NCBI GenBank assembly: GCA_963821755.1 | Contig: CAWGEX010000005.1 | Span: 62,001 to 126,000 of the forward strand | Source of the DNA: Bog-473 sp963821755 | Lineage (GTDB): Bacteria; Actinomycetota; Acidimicrobiia; Acidimicrobiales; RAAP-2 | Direction of reading: 5' to 3' | DNA: 64,000 nucleotides | Shown here: positions 1 to 8,719 of the stretch, piece by piece | How positions within the stretch are numbered: the first letter of the stretch is position 1 | How the letters are laid out: each line of letters opens with the position of its first letter | Translations under genes and position numbers: made by a program | The notes under the pieces: model-generated | Database searches by the model: none | What the model saw: only the letters and a program-made list of their open reading frames with translations | What the model was told of the DNA's origin: nothing

Positions 1-798
1 GCGGACATCGGTGTGGCCATGGGAAGCGGTACGGAGGTGGCGAAGAATGCCGGCCGCATGGTGCTCTCCGACGACAACTTCTCCACCATCGTCTACGCAG
101 TTCAACAGGGACGAAAGCTGTATGACAATCTGAACAAGTACATCCGGTTCGTGCTGCTCGAGCTCGTCGCGTTCGTCCTTACATTCTTGGGCGCGACGTT
201 GCTCAACATCGCGGGTGGCGAACCGTTCACGCCGCCCCAGATCCTGTGGATCAATTTCCTCGTCAACGCCCCCTTCGGCGTCGCCCTCGGATTCGACGAG
301 GAGAGCCCAGGCCTGATGCAGCGGCGGCCGCGAGCCCGGGGACAATCGATTCTCACCCCCGGAGTCATGGTCACCTGTGGACTGGTCGGACTGTTCGTCG
401 CCAGCGCGAACCTCGGGATGATCGTGGTCGGCACCAACCTCTTGGACAGCACGGTCAAGGGCCAATCGATCGGCCTGGTCGCGTTCTCGTTGATGCTGGT
501 GGTCGCCGCCTTCGAGGCCCGCAGCGAGACGGACTCGGTCTTCTCCATGGACACCTTCAACAGCCCGAGGATGAACCTCATCGCGGTCGCCGAGGTGGCC
601 GGCGCATTTCTCGTCACCCAAGCGGATTTCCTGCAGCGTGTGCTGGGGACCACCCAATTGACGGCGGGCCAATGGGGACTGGGCCTTCTCATGGCCCTCG
701 CGGTGCTGGTCAGCTGGGAGGCGGGCAAGTGGATCGCACGTCGACGAGGGGCACTCGGGCGGACGGCCCGGAGTCGAGATCAACCTAAGGGGGGATGA
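1..798 (+). CDS. P-type cation-transporting ATPase, C-terminal fragment
   Basis: The gene is cut by the window start; frame 1 is open from base 1. The first residues, including GVAMGSGTEVAK, match the end of the phosphorylation domain just after the hinge motif of P-type ATPases. Then come about six hydrophobic segments, as in the C-terminal transmembrane domain of type II (Ca2+-transporting-like) ATPases. The segment ILWINFLVNAPFGVALGFD is the conserved M6-like helix region, where the usual LWxNL(V/I)TD becomes WINFLVNAP. The conserved Asp of calcium pumps is therefore not at its usual place and ion specificity is uncertain. The stop overlaps the next start by ATGA, so it is probably cotranscribed with the polyphosphate kinase gene. 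Confidence 0.9.
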   Translation, partial: ADIGVAMGSGTEVAKNAGRMVLSDDNFSTIVYAVQQGRKLYDNLNKYIRFVLLELVAFVLTFLGATLLNIAGGEPFTPPQILWINFLVNAPFGVALGFDEESPGLMQRRPRARGQSILTPGVMVTCGLVGLFVASANLGMIVVGTNLLDSTVKGQSIGLVAFSLMLVVAAFEARSETDSVFSMDTFNSPRMNLIAVAEVAGAFLVTQADFLQRVLGTTQLTAGQWGLGLLMALAVLVSWEAGKWIARRRGALGRTARSRDQPKGG

Positions 799-1679
799 CC
801 GTTATGGCGAAGAAGAAGCACAGCGCAGGGACGGACCCGACACCCGGGTACCGGCCGGAGGACATCGCAGAGGGGCATGCGGAGGGGCATGCGGAGGGCG
901 CGCCTGGGAAGATGAAGAAGAAGGAGTACGAGGAACACATGAGGTCACTCCACGCCGAACTGGTGGCGATGCAGGAGTGGGTCAAGAAGTCCGGGGCGAA
1001 GATCTGCATCGTGTTCGAGGGCCGGGACACCGCCGGCAAGGGAGGCACGATCAAGCGGATCACCGAGCGCGTCAGCCCCCGCGTGTTCCGCGTCGTGGCC
1101 CTCCCGACCCCCACCGAGCGCGAGCGCTCTCAGATGTACATTCAGCGGTACATGGCACATCTACCCGCGGCAGGAGAGGTCGTGATCTTCGACCGCAGCT
1201 GGTACAACCGCGCCGGTGTCGAACCGGTCATGGGCTTCTGCACGCCCGAGGAGTCGCGACGCTTCCTCGATCTGGTCCCGATCGTCGAGAAGGCCATGGT
1301 CGATTCGGGGATCCTGCTGCTCAAGTATTGGCTCGAGGTCAGCGCCGACGAGCAGACCCGCCGGCTGGAGAGCCGCATCCACGATCCCCGCAAGATCTGG
1401 AAGCTGTCCGACATGGACTTGAAGTCTTACAGCCGGTGGGACGACTACTCCAGGGCCAGGGACGCCATGTTCGCCTCCACCGACACGGCCTGGGCACCGT
1501 GGTTCATCGCACACACCGACGACAAGAAGCGGGGACGGCTGAACATCATCAGCCACCTCCTCGGCCAGATCGACTACGAGTCGCTCGAGCCGCCCGCCGT
1601 CACCTTGCCGAAGCGAACGGTCTCATCCGACCACGTCGCTTCGCATCTGCCACTGCGCTACATACCGACTCCGTTCTGA
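795..1679 (+). CDS. ppk2: Polyphosphate kinase 2 (PPK2) family protein
   Basis: PPK2 enzymes transfer phosphate between polyphosphate and nucleotides in the cytosol. The 294-residue protein has the Walker A motif GRDTAGKGG at residues 76-84, the lid region with PTPTERERSQMYIQRY (about 104-119) and the Walker B motif VVIFDRSWYNRAGVE (about 129-143), all PPK2 hallmarks. Length fits the one-domain class. Residues 1-45 are a charged, non-conserved extension with a 12-bp tandem duplication (870-893) encoding AEGHAEGH. The ATG overlaps the upstream ATPase stop; a second Met (residue 4) is an alternative start. Whether the enzyme prefers AMP, ADP or both cannot be read from the sequence. Confidence 0.93.
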   Translation: MTVMAKKKHSAGTDPTPGYRPEDIAEGHAEGHAEGAPGKMKKKEYEEHMRSLHAELVAMQEWVKKSGAKICIVFEGRDTAGKGGTIKRITERVSPRVFRVVALPTPTERERSQMYIQRYMAHLPAAGEVVIFDRSWYNRAGVEPVMGFCTPEESRRFLDLVPIVEKAMVDSGILLLKYWLEVSADEQTRRLESRIHDPRKIWKLSDMDLKSYSRWDDYSRARDAMFASTDTAWAPWFIAHTDDKKRGRLNIISHLLGQIDYESLEPPAVTLPKRTVSSDHVASHLPLRYIPTPF

Positions 1680-1699
1680 TTGCGTGCAACCGGTTGACG

Positions 1700-2392
1700 C
1701 TAGTTGGCTGCAGCGCGGTGAGGGGACGCTGGCGTAGAGGGTGGGCGGAGCAGAACCACCCGTTCGAGCAGAACGGTGAGTCCTCCTACGGCGCACCCGA
1801 TGCCCATGCCGGCGACGACGTCGAGCGGGTAGTGCACGCCGAGGTAGATCCGAGACCACCCGAGCACGACGGCATAGGCGATCGCCACGACGGCCCCCCA
1901 ACGCGGGAGGAACGCCACTAGAGCGATAGTGACCGCCAGTGCCACCGTGGTATGACTCGAGGGAAAGCTGGAGCCATGTGCAGGCTGTTGACGCAAGACG
2001 GCGTCCGCGACGACTGTGTACGGCCGGGGACGGCTGGCGGCGTGCTTGGCCAGGTTTGCCAGGGCCCAGGCGATCGCCGCCGCGCCGGCACTGAACGCGA
2101 TCGGCCACAGGCTGCGCGTCCGAACAAAGCTGAAGAGCGCGGCGATCGCCGCCGCCACGGCAATGCCGGCCGGTAAGAACAGCTTGGTGATCGGTGTCAG
2201 CCACGCGGCAAGCCCTGGGCTGACAGCGTTGAGAGCCCGGAACGCCTGGGTGTCCCACGCCGGTGCGCCACCATGCACGAGTAGCGCAGCACTGGCGAAG
2301 AGGGCGAGGCCGATCCCGGCCACCAGCAGTGCGGTGCGCGCCGCCCACACATGGAGGCGCTCGACCGGTCTCGCTAGCAAGAAATGTCTCAC
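1700..2392 (-). CDS. PAP2-family membrane phosphatase
   Basis: The 230-residue protein has about five to six transmembrane segments and the three PAP2 phosphatase motifs: K116-x6-RP (RPRP at 121-124), PSSH at 144-147 and SRIYLGVHYPLD at 180-191. The conserved histidines and aspartate are present, so it should be active on a lipid pyrophosphate or phosphatidate such as undecaprenyl pyrophosphate; the substrate is not determined. It faces ppk2 tail-to-tail with a 20-bp gap and is divergent from the SulP transporter gene. The C-terminus (PPSTPASPHRAAAN) is a disordered tail. Confidence 0.9.
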   Translation of the reverse strand: MRHFLLARPVERLHVWAARTALLVAGIGLALFASAALLVHGGAPAWDTQAFRALNAVSPGLAAWLTPITKLFLPAGIAVAAAIAALFSFVRTRSLWPIAFSAGAAAIAWALANLAKHAASRPRPYTVVADAVLRQQPAHGSSFPSSHTTVALAVTIALVAFLPRWGAVVAIAYAVVLGWSRIYLGVHYPLDVVAGMGIGCAVGGLTVLLERVVLLRPPSTPASPHRAAAN

Positions 2393-2454
2393 TGCCTTGC
2401 GTATCGTACGCTGCTGGGTGCGGACGTGAGAGGGCAGAGCAAGCCGGTGACGGC

Positions 2455-4182
2455 GTGAACCTCGAATGGGTCACAACACGCGTTCCCGGTCTGGATCTGA
2501 TCCGCACATACGAGCACCGTTGGCTGCCGAAGGACCTCGTCGCCGGCCTTGTGCTCACTGCCCTCCTCGTCCCGCAGGGGATGGCGTACGCCGAGCTGGC
2601 CGGACTGCCGGCCATCACCGGCCTCTACACCACCATCCTCTGCCTTGCCGGGTACGCCGTCTTGGGACCATCCCGGATCCTCGTGCTCGGCCCCGACTCC
2701 TCACTCGGACCGATGATCGCCGCCACGATCCTCCCCCTGGTCGGAGCCGGTGGCAGTCCCGAGCGAGCCATCGCACTGGCCTCGATGCTCGCCATCCTGG
2801 TCGGCGTGATCATGGTCCTGGCCGGGCTGGCCCGGCTGGGGTTCGTGGCCGACCTACTCTCGAAGCCGACCCAGATCGGGTATATGACCGGGCTTGCGCT
2901 CACCATCGTCGTGGGCCAGCTGCCGAAGCTCTTCGGGTTTTCGGTCAGCTCCGACAACCTGATCGGGGACATCCGGGGATTCGTTCACGGTGTCACGTCC
3001 GGCGAGACGGTCGTCGACGCCCTGCTCGTCGGGTCATCAGGCCTGGTGGTGATCCTCGTGCTCCAGCGGTGGCTGCCGAAGATACCCGGGGTCCTGGTCG
3101 CCGTGGTCCTGTCGATTAGTGCTGCCGTGGCGTTCGATCTCCAGAGTCGAGGCGTCTCGCTCGTGGGAACCCTGCCGAAGGGTTTCCCGCCCTTCACCAT
3201 CCCGAGCTTCCCGATTTCGGACTTCCCCCTCCTCGTCGGGGGTGCATTCGGCATCGCTCTCGTCGCTCTCACCGATACCATCTCCACCGCCTCGGCCTTT
3301 GCGGCCCGCAGCGGCGACGAGGTCCGGGCGAATCAGGAGATGATCGGGATCGGCGGTGCCAACATCGCAGCCGGGCTGTTCCAAGGATTCGCCGTGAGCA
3401 CCAGCGGGTCCCGGACCGCCGTCGCCGAGCAGTCGGGGGCGAAGACCCAGGTGGCCGGTCTGGTGGGCGCGGGTGCCATCATCGTGATGCTGCTCGCCGT
3501 CCCGGGGCTGCTTCGTAACCTACCCCAGCCCACTCTGGCGGCGGTGGTGATCGCGGCCGCTCTTTCGCTGGCCGATGTGGCCGGCATGAGACGACTCTGG
3601 CTGGTGCGCCGGACCGAGTTCGCCCTCTCCATAGCAGCCTTCCTCGGCGTTGCCATCCTCGGCGTGCTTCCCGGCATCGCCCTGGCCGTCCTGCTGTCCA
3701 TCCTCAACGTCTTCCGGCGGGCGTGGTGGCCCTACAGCACGACGCTCGGGCAGGTCGACGTGCTTCCCGGGTACCACGACACCCGCATGCACCACGGGGC
3801 GAGGACGATCGAAGGCCTGAGGATCCTTCGCTTCGACGCTCCGCTGCTGTTTGCGAACGCTCGATCCTTTCGTGAGCAGGTCCGCGCGCTGGCTGCCGAG
3901 GATCCACCGCCCCGCTGGATCGTGGTGGCGGCCGAGCCGATCACAGATGTCGACACGACGGCAGCCGACATGCTTGAGGAGCTGGACAGGGATCTCAACG
4001 GCCGAGGTATTTCCTTGGTGTTTGCCGAGCTGAAGGACCCCGTCAGGGAGAAGATCCAACGGTACGAGCTCACCCGGACGATCGATCCTGGCCACTTCTA
4101 TCCAACCATCGAATCGGCGGTGGAGGCCTTCGTCCGGTTGGCGGATGATGCCGACGGCCGGCGCCCATCACCCGAGAAGTGA
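2455..4182 (+). CDS. SulP-family anion transporter with STAS domain
   Basis: This 575-residue protein belongs to the SulP (SLC26) anion permeases, which import sulfate, bicarbonate or related anions. The signature LVPQGMAYAELAGLPAITGL lies near residues 36-55. Ten or more hydrophobic segments follow, then a C-terminal STAS domain (about 445-560) with the typical VDTTAADMLEEL helix start. I chose the GTG at 2455, which puts the SulP domain start at the usual distance; a longer open frame upstream is GC-rich and runs antisense through the divergent PAP2 gene. No carbonic anhydrase gene is adjacent to hint at bicarbonate. Confidence 0.92.
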   Translation: MNLEWVTTRVPGLDLIRTYEHRWLPKDLVAGLVLTALLVPQGMAYAELAGLPAITGLYTTILCLAGYAVLGPSRILVLGPDSSLGPMIAATILPLVGAGGSPERAIALASMLAILVGVIMVLAGLARLGFVADLLSKPTQIGYMTGLALTIVVGQLPKLFGFSVSSDNLIGDIRGFVHGVTSGETVVDALLVGSSGLVVILVLQRWLPKIPGVLVAVVLSISAAVAFDLQSRGVSLVGTLPKGFPPFTIPSFPISDFPLLVGGAFGIALVALTDTISTASAFAARSGDEVRANQEMIGIGGANIAAGLFQGFAVSTSGSRTAVAEQSGAKTQVAGLVGAGAIIVMLLAVPGLLRNLPQPTLAAVVIAAALSLADVAGMRRLWLVRRTEFALSIAAFLGVAILGVLPGIALAVLLSILNVFRRAWWPYSTTLGQVDVLPGYHDTRMHHGARTIEGLRILRFDAPLLFANARSFREQVRALAAEDPPPRWIVVAAEPITDVDTTAADMLEELDRDLNGRGISLVFAELKDPVREKIQRYELTRTIDPGHFYPTIESAVEAFVRLADDADGRRPSPEK

Positions 4183-4368
4183 GACTGAGGGATGGGTCTG
4201 GACCCCTCCGCACCGGTCCTCGACTGGCCACGGCTGGGTCCGGTGGGCGGTCGACGGCTCCACCTGGTGACGTCTGCGCTCCGGGCTGCCGAGTACAGCC
4301 CGTCATGGCCGGTGGCGACCGAGCCATGATGAGAGCGCCGGACGATTTGCGAAGGGAAGGGTTCCGCC

Positions 4369-5820
4369 ATGAAGGACGCTCCATCTCCACTCGGCTCAGG
4401 CGGGCCGGTGCGACCGGCCGGATCGGCCGGTCGGGCCGGCCTCGGGGTATCCGGTCGCGCCCGGATCTTGGCGGTCGCTGCCCTCCTCGCCCTGTGCGCC
4501 CTGGTGGCCGCGGTCATCGTCTTCCTGCTCCGGAGCGCGGGCTACGTCTTCCTCGGACTGGCCGGTGCCGCCATCTCGATCGGCGGCGCGTGGTGGTTCC
4601 TGACCGGCCGGAGACACCGACGGGTGGCTGGGGCAGCCGGGTTGGTCGCCGGCATCGGTGTGATGGCCGCCGCCCTCGTGTGGGCGGGCGTCGGCGGAGA
4701 ACAAGTGCTCGTTCGGTTGATCGTGGTCGCGGGCATATTGGCCGTCGGTGTGTCGGCCGGACGGGCCGCCATGCTTGCAACCATTCGCACCACGGCGGCG
4801 GTGCCGTTCCGCCGACGCCCGCCCCCGTCGCGCCCGGTGCTCATCTGCAATCCGTGGTCCGGCGGCGGCAAGGTCGAGAAGTTCGGGCTGGTCGATCTGG
4901 CGACGTCGCTGGGCGTCGAGACGGTGCTCCTGGACCGGGGCCTCGACCTCGAGCAGCTCGCCCGGGACGCCATCGAGCGGGGAGCCGATTGCCTGGGCAT
5001 GGCGGGCGGCGACGGCTCCCAGGCGCTCGTGGCGTCGATTGCGATCGAATACGACATCCCGTTCGTGTGCGTCTCGGCCGGAACCCGGAACCACTTCGCT
5101 CTCGACCTCGGCCTCGAGCGCGACGACCCGCGGAAGAGCATGGACTCCTTCCGGGACGGCCTGGAGCGGCGGGTCGACTTCGCAACGGTGAACGGCCGCC
5201 TCTTCGTCAACAACGTGTCGCTCGGGGTCTACGCCACCATCGTCCAACAAGAGGGGTACCGAGAGGCGAAGCTCGAAACGTCGAGCACCCTGCTGCCGGA
5301 GCTGCTGGGGCAGTCGGACAAACCATTCGACTTGCAGTTCACGGCTCCGGACGGCTCGGAGGTCGACGGATCGCTCGTCATCCAGGTGTCGAACAATCAA
5401 TACGTGCTCGGGCCCTCTCCCGATGTCTCACAACGCCTGCGCCTCGACAGTGGTCAGCTCGGGGTGTTCGCGGTGGCTGCCGGCTCGGGAACCGAAGCGA
5501 CGGCCGTCGTCACCGCCATGCTGGCAGGCCGTCAGGGGCGGAGTCGCCATGCCTTGCGCTTCGCGACCGAGCGGTTCGAGGTCCGCTCGCGATCGGGGCA
5601 GGCCTTCGTCGGTGTCGACGGCGAAGCCCTCGAGCTGGCCACACCGCTCGACTTCGCCATCCACCCGTTGGGCCTGCGCCTCCTCGTCCCCGAGGGCAAC
5701 CTCGAGGAGGCGACACGCCGCCGGGCTCGAGAGGTGCACGTGGGCGACCTGGTCGGTATAGCCAGCGGCCGGGCCGGCCAGCGCAAAAGCATCGAGGGCA
5801 GTAACGCCGGGGACGAGTAG
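4369..5820 (+). CDS. Diacylglycerol-kinase catalytic-domain protein with N-terminal membrane domain
   Basis: The 483-residue protein starts with four predicted transmembrane segments (about residues 31-54, 57-79, 87-107, 112-133) and continues into a DAGK catalytic domain. The domain carries NPWSGGGK at 161-168 and the nucleotide-binding loop GGDGS at 213-217, where most family members have GGDGT. Typical bacterial lipid kinases (DgkB/YegS-like) are about 300 residues and soluble, so the membrane domain is an addition. It probably phosphorylates a membrane lipid; the exact lipid is unknown. A purine-rich Shine-Dalgarno (GAAGGGAAGG) precedes the ATG. The 186 bp before the gene hold no convincing reading frame. 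Confidence 0.87.
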   Translation: MKDAPSPLGSGGPVRPAGSAGRAGLGVSGRARILAVAALLALCALVAAVIVFLLRSAGYVFLGLAGAAISIGGAWWFLTGRRHRRVAGAAGLVAGIGVMAAALVWAGVGGEQVLVRLIVVAGILAVGVSAGRAAMLATIRTTAAVPFRRRPPPSRPVLICNPWSGGGKVEKFGLVDLATSLGVETVLLDRGLDLEQLARDAIERGADCLGMAGGDGSQALVASIAIEYDIPFVCVSAGTRNHFALDLGLERDDPRKSMDSFRDGLERRVDFATVNGRLFVNNVSLGVYATIVQQEGYREAKLETSSTLLPELLGQSDKPFDLQFTAPDGSEVDGSLVIQVSNNQYVLGPSPDVSQRLRLDSGQLGVFAVAAGSGTEATAVVTAMLAGRQGRSRHALRFATERFEVRSRSGQAFVGVDGEALELATPLDFAIHPLGLRLLVPEGNLEEATRRRAREVHVGDLVGIASGRAGQRKSIEGSNAGDE

Positions 5821-5862
5821 GAGATCGATGAGCCCGGGAGACAGAGGGAGAAGGGATCAACC

Positions 5863-7300
5863 ATGGCCGCAATGAAGATCCGGCACCTGAGTGTGGACGA
5901 GCGTCGGGCCAAGGGCAAGAACGCCCGTGAACGATCGCCGCTGATCGGCCACAGCGGCTGGGTACCGGCCGTTGACCGCTCCGACCCGGTGGGGTTGCTC
6001 GAGGCGCAGAACCTCACCCGAGAGCCGGATCTCGTGCCCGTACGTCACGGTCGGATGATGGCCTCACCGTTCACCTTCTACCGGGGTGCGGCCAAGATCA
6101 TGGCCTCCGACCTGCGAGATTCCCCCACGGCCGGCCTCGACGTCCAGCTCTGCGGCGACGCGCACCTCTCGAACTTCGGCGGGTTCGCTTCACCCGAACG
6201 AACTCTGTTGTTTGACCTGAACGACTTCGATGAGACACTGCCCGGGCCCTTTGAATACGACGTGAAGCGCATGGCCGCGAGCTTCACCATCGCGGCCCGC
6301 AACAACGGGTTCAGCGCCGCCGATTCTACCGCGGCGACGCTTGCCGCGGTGAAGGCCTACCGAGAAGCCGTGTTCGAGTTCGCCCAGATGGGCAACATGG
6401 ACATCTGGTACGCCCGGTTGACCGAACGAGGAATTCATGGACGCGATCGGCACCCTGACCAAGGGAGCAAAAACCAAGCAGGCCGCCGCCCAGGTCAAGA
6501 AGGGCGCGCAAAGGGCTCAGAAGGCCGCGACCAAGGCCCACACACGCGACAGCCTCCAGGCCTTGTCGAAGCTGGCCGAGGTCGTCGATGGCCGGTACCG
6601 GATCGTGAGCCAGCCACCGGTGGTCATCCCGGCGCGCGACCTCGAGGCCATGTACGGGTACTCAGGCGACGAGCTCCAAGAGATACTCCACAACCAGTTC
6701 CGTGCCTATCGGGCCACCCTCCAGGAGGATCGCCGTCACCTCCTGGAGCGCTTCGAGATCGTCGACATGGCCCGCAAGGTGGTGGGAGTGGGCAGTGTCG
6801 GCACCCGGGCGTTCATCGTGTTGCTCCAGGGCCGTGACGAGCAGGATCCGCTGTTCCTCCAGGTCAAGGAGGCGACGGCCTCGGTGCTCGAGGACCACCT
6901 GCCCAAGAGCAAGTTCAAAGAGCCCGGCGAACGCGTGGTCCAGGGGCAGCGCCTCATACAGGCGGCCAGCGACATCTACCTGGGTTGGAGCAAAGGGGCC
7001 GAGGCCAATCGCCACCTCTACTGGCGCCAGCTGCGTGACATGAAGGGCTCGGCCGTGGTGGAGACGATGACCCCGTTCATGCTCGAGTTCTACGCCGGCA
7101 TCTGCGGCTGGACCCTGGCCCGGGCCCACGCCCGCTCGGGGGACGCAGTGGCACTGGCGGCCTACCTCGGCAAGAGCGACAAGTTCGACCGCTCGATCAC
7201 GGACTTCTCACTGCGCTACGCCGACCAGAACGAGCGCGACTACCAGGCCTTCGTCGGCGCCGTGAAGTCCGGTCGCCTGGAGGCAATCGAAGGCATTTGA
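5863..7300 (+). CDS. DUF2252 family protein, interrupted by one frameshift
   Basis: DUF2252 proteins are kinase-fold-like proteins of unknown function, about 430-480 residues long. The first part runs in frame 1 to about 6426 and contains the conserved CGDAHLSNFGGFASPER and LFDLNDFDETLPGPFEYDVKR regions. The rest continues in frame 2 from 6428 to 7300 and includes GVGSVGTRAFIVLLQGRD and a C-terminal Tyr-Ala-Asp-Gln region. Dropping one C at 6427 joins the two as ...ARLTEEEFMDAIGTL..., giving about 478 residues with nothing missing. The ATG at 6437 is only an internal Met. The gene is therefore complete apart from one extra base, either an assembly error or a very recent mutation. Confidence 0.88.
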
Positions 7301-7471
7301 TCCCTGGTGAGCATTCCTGGTGCGTCTTCGCCCTTGATCCAGCGAGGCGGAGTTGCCAGAGAGCCAGGCGGTGATCCACGCGCCCTGAATGGTTGTGCTT
7401 TACAATTTCGCCGGCACAGTATTTGCGACTCGCCACGACAGTATTGGTGCTTCATGACAGGAGTGTGAATC

Positions 7472-7861
7472 ATGAACGAAAGCGGCAACGGTTGGACAAT
7501 ATTCGCAGGAATAGCGCTTTTGGTAGCCGGGGTGATGCGAATCTTCGACTCGATCTGGGCCTTCAGATACCACGGGGTGCTTCCTTCCAACTTGGAGGCG
7601 GCCCTCTTCGGCCACACCTTGAAGACCTACGCCTGGGTGTATCTCGCTGTTGGCATCATCTTGATTCTGGCTGGCTTCGGCGTCATGGTGCAGTCACAGG
7701 TATCCCGCTGGATCGGCATTTTTGCCGCCGCCATTTTGGGTATCAGTGCCATCTGGTGGATGCCGTACTACCCGATCTGGTCGCTCACCTACATCGGGAT
7801 CTGCTTCTTCGTCATTTACGCCCTGGCGGCTTATGGCCAGCGGGAAGAGGTGGCGGCGTAA
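7472..7861 (+). CDS. DUF7144-like four-helix membrane protein
   Basis: The 129-residue protein is made of four hydrophobic helices (about residues 9-29, 52-74, 79-97, 99-121). The order and the phrases GWTIFAGIALLVAGVMRIFD and IWWMPYYPIWS resemble the DUF7144 family of actinobacterial membrane proteins. Function is unknown. AGGAG lies about eight bases before the ATG. The surrounding sequence (7300-8180) looks less GC-rich than its neighbours. A strong terminator hairpin follows the stop codon, so the gene probably forms a single-gene transcript. Confidence 0.8.
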   Translation: MNESGNGWTIFAGIALLVAGVMRIFDSIWAFRYHGVLPSNLEAALFGHTLKTYAWVYLAVGIILILAGFGVMVQSQVSRWIGIFAAAILGISAIWWMPYYPIWSLTYIGICFFVIYALAAYGQREEVAA

Positions 7862-7874
7862 GCGCACCGTCGAT

Positions 7875-7910
7875 GGTGCCGGCGACTCCGTGGGTGAGGT
7901 CGCCGGCACC
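7875..7910 (+). terminator. 12-bp perfect-stem terminator hairpin after the DUF7144-like gene
   Basis: GGTGCCGGCGAC (7875-7886) and GTCGCCGGCACC (7899-7910) are perfect reverse complements separated by 12 nt, starting 14 nt after the stop codon. A weakly T-rich stretch (CTTCTTCGTC) follows. This is a good intrinsic-type terminator for a high-GC genome. Confidence 0.75.
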
Positions 7911-8182
7911 TCCGGCTTCTTCGTCAGCGGTCAGCAACCGCTCGAGCGTACGACCTCACCACGCTGGGCCATGCGTAAGGACCCGGTCGGACGCAGGGTG
8001 AGCATTCCGCCGCGCCAGTGTCCAATGGGTCGGCGAGCCAGCAGGACGACTCTCACTCGGAGCTCCAAAAAACCCAGTCCAAATGCTGGGAAAAAGCTGG
8101 GACATAGCGGAATAAATGCCCGTAGCGTGTGCCGTAGTTGGAGTAACTTTTGATGAGAGATCGCGCAAAACAAGGAGGATGA
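7911..8182. other. Non-coding stretch between terminator and SHOCT gene
   Basis: No convincing gene is seen here. The last 110 bp are A-rich by local standards (runs of five to six A near 8069 and 8091). They end in a strong Shine-Dalgarno AAGGAGG at 8172-8178, four bases before the ATG of the next gene. The A-rich part probably holds that gene's promoter, but I cannot assign clear -35 and -10 boxes. Confidence 0.5.
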
Positions 8183-8590
8183 ATGCTTCTCGCCACCTAC
8201 CGATACCCGATTCTCGATTTCTTCCTGACGATGTTGTACTTCTTCCTCTTCATCATCTGGATCTGGCTGCTGATCATGGTGTTCATGGACATCTTCCGCA
8301 GCCACGACCTGGGCGGTTGGGCCAAGGCGCTGTGGGTGATCTTCATCATCATCCTGCCCTTCCTCGGTGTCTTCGTGTACCTGATCGCACGGGGCGGCAA
8401 GATGCGGGATCGAGCGGCGCGTGACGCGGCGCAGCAGCAGCAGGCATTCGACCAGTACGTGCAGCAGACGGCGGGGACATCCGGGAGCACGACCGCCGAC
8501 CAACTCAGCAAGCTTGCCGACCTCAAGTCCCAGGGCGTCCTGAGCGAAGACGAGTTCCAGGCGCAGAAGGCCAAGATCCTGGCGAGCTGA
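8183..8590 (+). CDS. PLDc_N / SHOCT domain membrane protein
   Basis: The 135-residue protein has two transmembrane helices (about 10-30 and 46-69) with the phospholipase-D-nuclease N-terminal (PLDc_N) pattern: a WAKALWVIFIIILPFLGVFVYL helix followed by a basic loop. A linker rich in Ala, Arg and Gln (about 78-100) leads to a C-terminal SHOCT motif, LSKLADLKSQGVLSEDEFQAQKAKIL (about 108-133). SHOCT domains are short oligomerisation helices common in actinobacterial membrane proteins. Function is not known; a membrane stress or scaffold role is only a guess. The start is secured by AAGGAGG upstream. Confidence 0.85.
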   Translation: MLLATYRYPILDFFLTMLYFFLFIIWIWLLIMVFMDIFRSHDLGGWAKALWVIFIIILPFLGVFVYLIARGGKMRDRAARDAAQQQQAFDQYVQQTAGTSGSTTADQLSKLADLKSQGVLSEDEFQAQKAKILAS

Positions 8591-8719
8591 GCAACCAGCG
8601 GAGCGGGTGAGGTGACAGGCGGTCTCAGGGTCAGGGTACGAGCCGCGATCCAACCGGGAGGGAAAGCGAATCCCTGGGCGCGGTGACCTGCGCATCGGGC
8701 GGCCATAGAGTGCGAACCG

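Noticed and set aside
6437..7300. Separate gene starting at the ATG at 6437
   Set aside because: It is the second half of a DUF2252 protein; removing one base joins it to the first half without loss.
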